Source: Pomphorhynchus laevis (Eukaryota > Acanthocephala > Palaeacanthocephala > Echinorhynchida > Pomphorhynchidae). From it: a stretch of 64,000 bases of DNA. Below, one piece after another: positions 59,401-64,000 of the stretch (position 1 is its first letter; every line of letters starts with the position of its first letter). The notes below the pieces were generated by a model, which was not told the DNA's origin, made no database searches, and saw only the letters and a program-made list of their open reading frames with translations. The stretch spans positions 29,897 to 93,896 of the forward strand of contig WNNJ02003239.1 in NCBI GenBank assembly GCA_012934845.2, read 5' to 3'. The position numbers and the translations under genes are program-made.

Positions 59401-62400
59401 TGCGTAGGCCTCAAATCCATGGGGATCTGAGCCCCCCAACCAATCCAACACGCCGCTTTCCGATTGAACCACCCGGGGTCTTTCACTCCCCGAAGAATCC
59501 AATCGGCGCGGACGATGCTGTGTAAGCGCGAGACAAGGAGCTTCAGAAACCTTAGTATTTGCTCTGGGGGACGTCCTCTAGAGAAGAAGACTAATCCCGA
59601 TATAGCCCAGGTACCCCAAAGGCGCATCTGGGTTTTCCCATTCAACGACAGATGCTGGGCCCGTTTCAGAGCCCAACTAGCTCTCTTCAGGATACGTTTG
59701 AGTCTATCTAGGTCGGCTTTAGCCGACCAGTTCACCGAAACGGTGAACCCCAGGTATTTTACTCGACTTGTGAAGGTAGGGAGTGGTTCAGAGGCAAATA
59801 TGGAGGAGAGCGCAGAGAGTGCTAGTCTCTTAAGTTTTTGCTTTGTCGCAGGGGAGCCATGAAAGACAACCACCTGCGATTTAGCGGAGTTTAGAATAAG
59901 ATTGGACTTGGGTAACTGGTCTTTTAATCTTAAAAAGAAACGGCTGATGTCAGAGACTACGTCCTTACACGTGCGTCTAGAGAACAGGGCTGTGGTGTCA
60001 TCAGCGTACACCACTAGATGTTGCTGTCGTTTAAATATTTTGAATAGATTGATGGAGGCAGCAAGATATAAGATAGGAGAGAGGGGAACCTTGAGGCACA
60101 CCCGTAATAGGGTAGAACTGACGCGCATCAGGGTCATCATGATAGTAAAATCGCTTGGTATACAGCAGTATCTCTACCCTGTTAACAATTCTTGCAGGCA
60201 ACCCGAGGGACCTGAGAGAAGAGATAACAAAAGGTATTGATATACGATCAAATGCAGCGGAAAAATCAAGGAAAACAGCCACAACGAATTTATGGCTATT
60301 TTCCCGACAGAACCGTTGCACCTCACCCACTGCTGAATGGACCGAGCAACTTTTGACGAACCCATGGAAACCGGGTGGGATTAAATTTCGCTTACTTAGA
60401 TGATCGCGGATTCTACGCGCAAGCGCTTTTTCGTAGATCGAAACGAGGGAATTTTGAATCGAAATTGGCCGCAGGTCTTTAGGACAAGAGACTGGATGCT
60501 TTTTTGGAATAAAAAATCTTTTGCTAATGTTGATGCCGGCCACATCGGATGGGGTGGCTAATAGCATTGTGACGGCCACCTCCCTTCTTTGATCAGCTGT
60601 CAAAAGCTGACATACACGAGAAGAGAGTGGAGCGACGGAATTGGAGGTGCCCTGTAGAGGCCCCCAGGCGTTGAGAATATCTGGCACAGATAAGTCTCTA
60701 CTCATGAAGTCTCCCCAGAGCGGGATTGGTTGCGGTGATTGAGTGGCTCCATAATTATGTAGGGCTAGTGACTCCTCCAAAACTTTGTCAAGGCCTTTAC
60801 TACCGATCCACCCCACAGTCCTATCCCTCCAGCAAACAAACTCCTCCCTCTTGAATATCTTCCAGAAGGAAGACTGAGAAGGGTTAAGACGAGCGATACT
60901 CGCCCTATCCCTACTCAGCTGGAACCAGTATCTGGTGCGCCAGTACTCGTTCGAGATAGTCTGTTTGGCAGAAGAAGAGAGAGAAGGGAGGTTAAGTAGT
61001 CTAGCTAGGACCTTGAGTTTTGTCGGAGTGGGACTGAAAACTCGACCTTTATAGGTTGTCGAAAGAAACGCGGTAGCTTGCGAAGAGAGATAGGAGTTAA
61101 ATTTGGTTAAACTCTCATTACCAATTCGGAGAAAGCGTTGGATGGCTGCATGGAAGAAAGCCACTCTGATCGGATCAAAGTGGAATCTTCTTCGAAGCAG
61201 CGTATCCTCCTCTATCCGCCAACGAATTAAATCATGAGAGGTGGACAGATGTTGACGCGATTGCTCCGTACAGAGGGGTTTAAACAACCACCTCTTATGT
61301 AGCAATAGTAAGTCGAGGAGTGAATTCGTTGATGTGCAATGAAAGGTTGGGGAGGGTGGTTTATGAATAAGATAACCGTTCCTGGCTCTGCGGAGGGCTG
61401 CATTAATCCAACGACCAGTTCTGTCGTTGAAGTCACCTAGTATCATGTCATAGCCGCCGTCAATAATCCCATCCAGAAGGTCACGGTTCTTGTGAATCTC
61501 CCCTGGACGAATGTAAACGTTGGCAAGACTGAGGCGTTTACCGTTCTTAACGAGTGAGACTACTAGACAAGACAGGGCTGGACAAGAGTAATTTAGCAAG
61601 AGGGAAGATCTTAAAGAGCACTTAACTAAGGTCAAGAGTCCTTGAGAAGAAGAGGAATGAGGCGGGGTTATGTACGGAGTATAGTGTGAATAAATGTGCT
61701 TAGGGATAAATCGAGTAATGTCCTGGGGGAGACGGATAGACCGCGTCTCCTGAAGGACTATAACATCTGCGTCTCTACCAGATAAAAGTCTAAGGGCAGA
61801 AGCACCTCCCGAATTCCACTAAAGAATATTCAGTGAAAGAGGCTCGGGTTTACTGGGCCTTACGTCCCCCTTTGGAAGGGGGATGCCAACCTAGACAGAG
61901 CTTGGTGCAAGAGGGTTCCCCCCTTTGCCACTAGCCCCGACCTGGATCGGACCCCCCCCAAGGCAGTATCTTCATTTCCCAGAGAGGCATTCAAACTCAG
62001 CAACATCCCGATCTTGATTGGTGGAGTAGATCGAGCTGACCCGTCACGCTTCTTAGAGCGGGGGTATTTAATAATTTAGCAGGCACAGGTGCCACCGTAG
62101 GACTTTTTAAGGCTCAGTAAAGGCTCAGTAAGCCTGAGCCTTTTTCAGTGAAAAAGGCTCAGGCTTACTCACCATTGTGTTAAATTAGTTGGAAGGGGGA
62201 TGCCAACCTAGACAGAGCTAGGTGCAAGAGGGTTACCCCCTTGCCACTAGCACCATCCAGGGTCGGACTCCCCAAGGCAGTATCATCATTTCCCGAGGAG
62301 GCCTTAGACTTCAACAATTTTCCGATCTTGAGAGGAGGAACGGGCTGAGCAGACCCGCCACGCTTCTTAGTGCGGGGGGTATGCAACAAATCGGCTGGAA

Positions 62401-64000
62401 CTGGTGCCACCGTGGGCGTGCCTACGAGAGATGAGATGAGTGGCAAAAAAAGAGCTTGTAGTTCACTAATAATCATCTTCTTTTGGTTTACCAGAAGATG
62501 TATAATGTCATTATTTGACATCCGATCTGAAGCGGCAGCAGCAGCGTACGATTTCGTAATCGGCTTAGAAAATCTCTGTCTGTAGGCTTTAAACAGGGTG
62601 CATTTTTTCGACCAAGCGGGGTGCACTCCCCCACAGTTTACACAATAAGGTTTGGTAAGGCATTTGCCGTTGTTAGCCGGGTGCGTTTTTTGTAAGTAGT
62701 TAATATGCTTTTGTCTTAAACGATGACATGCCTATATATAATCTATGCTACTATACATATAGTATATCTGTCAAATTCGCTTTCTCTATACGCATACATA
62801 TCACTGATGCTATGCACCTGAATTGCAATTAGACGTAATTACCGGAACCTTACTACAAATTTTTATTGAAACTTTTGTTTTCATCGAAAATATTGATTTG
62901 TATATTAAACTATCACTGTTATTTTGCAATCACAGTTTTTATGATTTTATGCTCTTATGCTTATTTATTAATGGAATTTCGCTAAATAAGGGTTATCGTG
63001 CTCAAATTGATCGACAAATGTATAAATCGGCAATGCAAGAGGAGATTGCCCGTACCAAAAATCTTACCTTTTTGGCTGGTAACGTAGAGGACATTAAATT
63101 TACTTTTGAATCCAACACTGGGACTAAACGAATAAAGGGATTAGTGTTAGGTAAATCTTGAGTTTATTCATAATATACGTCTATAATAAACTATATTTAC
63201 GTCTATACACTTTTTTGGTACACAAAATATTAATAAATTAATTACATATTTATAATCAATAGCTAAAAGTTAATTAATAAACGTTTTTAATAAACTCTGT
63301 TTATTAATTTTTATCTGCATTTTTATAAAATTTATAAAAATTTTATAAATACTATCTGATATTCATTTGTATTAAAAGCATCTTAATCCTAAATAGTATA
63401 AATATTTCTTTCATTAATATGTTTATTTATATTTTAATCAGAGCTATTTTCGTTATATTAATTATTTAATTATTATATTTTTTGTTATTTTATTATTTTT
63501 ACATTTACAAAATTAGTTTTTATCCCAATTATATCTAATAATTAAAAATAAATTTATTTATAGATTTATCTAATAACATTTAAATAAATTTTATAATATC
63601 CTTTAATATAAATAATTTATCTGCATATTATCGTATTTTTAAACTTAAATTTAAAACTTTACTTTCGAATTACAAAGTATACTTTAGCAGCTTTCTACCA
63701 GTATAATTTTAGTCAGTCAATCATTTGTTTAGCTAGCGGCAATATAGTGCAATGCTCGTGTGCTGTTATAGCAACTGGAACATTCTTGGACGCCAACATA
63801 TTTATCGGTAAAGAGCAGTTGAAAGCAGGTCGGATAAATGATGTAAATTCTGAGAAACTGGCGGCGTCTCTCGTAAGCATTGGATTCAAAGTAGGTCGCT
63901 TAAAAACAGGTACAATTTGCTAAGCAATTTGAGTTATTTTAATTTACTAATTTTTCCATAGGTACACCACCTCGTATATCAGCAAATTCCGTAAATTTTT
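56456..64000 (+). CDS. MTO1: MTO1/GidA (MnmG) mitochondrial tRNA uridine-modification protein, 5' part
   Basis: FAD-dependent partner of GTPBP3/MnmE that modifies the wobble uridine (position 34) of certain mitochondrial tRNAs. Exons: 56456-56630, 58261-58356, 58404-58459, 62991-63150, 63733-63909, and 63962 to beyond the window. All junctions are GT-AG and phases agree. The ATG is preceded directly by an in-frame TAG. Residues 1-20 ([20 protein letters not shown]) lack acids and look like a mitochondrial leader. The FAD dinucleotide-binding fold follows, with [12 protein letters not shown] at 27-38. Family signatures: [17 protein letters not shown] across exons 1-2, [20 protein letters not shown] plus [11 protein letters not shown] across exons 3-4, [27 protein letters not shown] plus TPPRISANS across exons 5-6. 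The C-terminal half is outside the window. Introns of 47 and 52 nt alternate with introns of 1.6, 4.5 and 0.6 kb. No exon is broken. Confidence 0.95.
57035..57915 (-). mobile_element. LINE family A fragment A8, MTO1 intron 1
   Basis: Minus strand encodes [20 protein letters not shown] (catalytic YADD changed to YAAD), [36 protein letters not shown] and the C-terminal tail. It lacks the 3' UTR terminus and shows a small deletion upstream of the catalytic motif. Inactive. Confidence 0.85.
57935..58205 (+). mobile_element. LINE family B 3' fragment Bc, MTO1 intron 1
   Basis: Encodes [15 protein letters not shown] and the ...WIGW...(A)LIPLYLRP end of ORF2 in frame-broken form, followed by an AT-rich 3' UTR similar to that of copy Ba. 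It ends about 55 nt before MTO1 exon 2. Confidence 0.8.
58987..59272. repeat. 16-bp satellite, about 18 units, MTO1 intron 3
   Basis: Unit cttgttggcgacatgt in tandem, nearly invariant in the centre and degenerate at both ends. Each unit contains the palindrome gacatgtc. Open frames in all six phases result from the 48-nt frame cycle. No spacers. Confidence 0.96.
59335..62110 (-). mobile_element. LINE family B copy Bb, best preserved copy, MTO1 intron 3
   Basis: Minus strand: tail of ORF1 (about 62110-61900), ORF2 (about 61850-59397) and a short 3' UTR with a ...cttatttacttattt tail. ORF2 needs only one stop and one frameshift to be explained, so this is the youngest family B copy seen. Its 5' part is missing. 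Orientation is opposite to MTO1. Confidence 0.9.
59397..61850 (-). pseudogene. ORF2 of LINE Bb, endonuclease-reverse transcriptase
   Basis: About 815 codons. Endonuclease: LNIL then [19 protein letters not shown] (a TAG separates them), [92 protein letters not shown], motif [31 protein letters not shown], then a frameshift between 60140 and 60031, and catalytic [15 protein letters not shown]. Tail: [40 protein letters not shown], ending IPMDLRPTQ. All catalytic residues visible are kept. Jockey/R1/I group by ORF1 knuckles and RT; precise clade unresolved. Confidence 0.9.
62127..62169. repeat. Perfect 19-bp hairpin at junction of two LINE B pieces
   Basis: Arms 62127-62145 and 62151-62169 are exact reverse complements with a 5-nt loop. 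The right arm matches the ORF1/ORF2 junction of family B (compare ...tcagtgaaagaggctcgg... near 61837), so the left arm is an inverted copy of it. Confidence 0.9.
62146..62700 (-). mobile_element. LINE family B fragment Bb2: ORF1 C-terminal part
   Basis: Minus strand encodes [20 protein letters not shown] (CX2CX3HX6C knuckle), [40 protein letters not shown] and [20 protein letters not shown]. The part at 62190-62415 is a diverged second copy of 61870-62100, so it is a separate piece lying 5' of copy Bb in the same orientation. Confidence 0.85.

Overview
The window reads as nuclear DNA of an AT-rich invertebrate animal. Host exons are short, bounded by GT-AG sites, use the standard genetic code, and are separated either by tiny introns (47-58 nt) or by kilobase introns full of transposon debris. 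I cannot place the phylum from sequence alone. No rRNA, tRNA or CRISPR array was recognised.

Two host genes can be assembled exon by exon. (1) On the minus strand, 33203 down to 2787, lies a complete 14-exon histidyl-tRNA synthetase gene (HARS, 489 codons). Its first exon encodes a basic, mitochondrial-type leader, and an internal Met in exon 2 would give a cytosolic form of 465 residues. (2) On the plus strand, from 56456 past the right edge, lie the first six exons (the sixth partial) of the mitochondrial tRNA-modification protein MTO1 (bacterial GidA/MnmG). The two genes diverge, with about 23 kb of mobile-element debris between them. Both serve mitochondrial translation.

Nearly everything else is mobile DNA. 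LINE family A (CR1/L2-like: ORF1 with a PHD-like Cys finger, endonuclease plus RT in ORF2) has copies at 4.2-6.5, 36.1-37.1, 37.7-38.7, 43.8-47.6, 48.4-52.4, 54.9-56.0 and 57.0-57.9 kb. LINE family B (Jockey/R1/I-like, with CCHC knuckles in ORF1) has a copy at 26.1-29.9 kb with a clear 15-bp target-site duplication, the best preserved copy at 59.3-62.1 kb, and fragments at 35.2, 57.9 and 62.2 kb. LINE family C (Jockey/CR1-like RT) is at 38.7-39.3, 40.8-41.8, 42.6-43.8 and 52.4-53.1 kb. LINE family D (N-terminal zinc finger, RT, C-terminal restriction-like nuclease region) is at 8.0-11.2, 17.4-17.8, 33.5-34.4, 53.1-53.4 and 53.6-54.9 kb. A further 5'-truncated LINE lies at 19.3-20.5 kb. Two Penelope-like elements are present: an open 372-aa RT at 22.4-23.5 kb, and a GIY-YIG fragment at 25.6-30.1 kb that is split by a family B LINE. 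One Ty3/gypsy fossil lies at 30.6-32.5 kb.

Smaller structures include short-period tandem arrays placed just 5' of family A ORF1 in three copies, a 16-bp satellite in MTO1 intron 3, a 116-119 bp tandem repeat in HARS intron 6, a near-identical dispersed repeat at 1-681 and 13436-14112, several long perfect hairpins, and a repeat whose hairpin keeps pairing through a compensatory change. The most informative results are the dual-start HARS gene, the homologous tandem arrays at the 5' ends of the family A LINEs, and the LINE-in-Penelope nesting.
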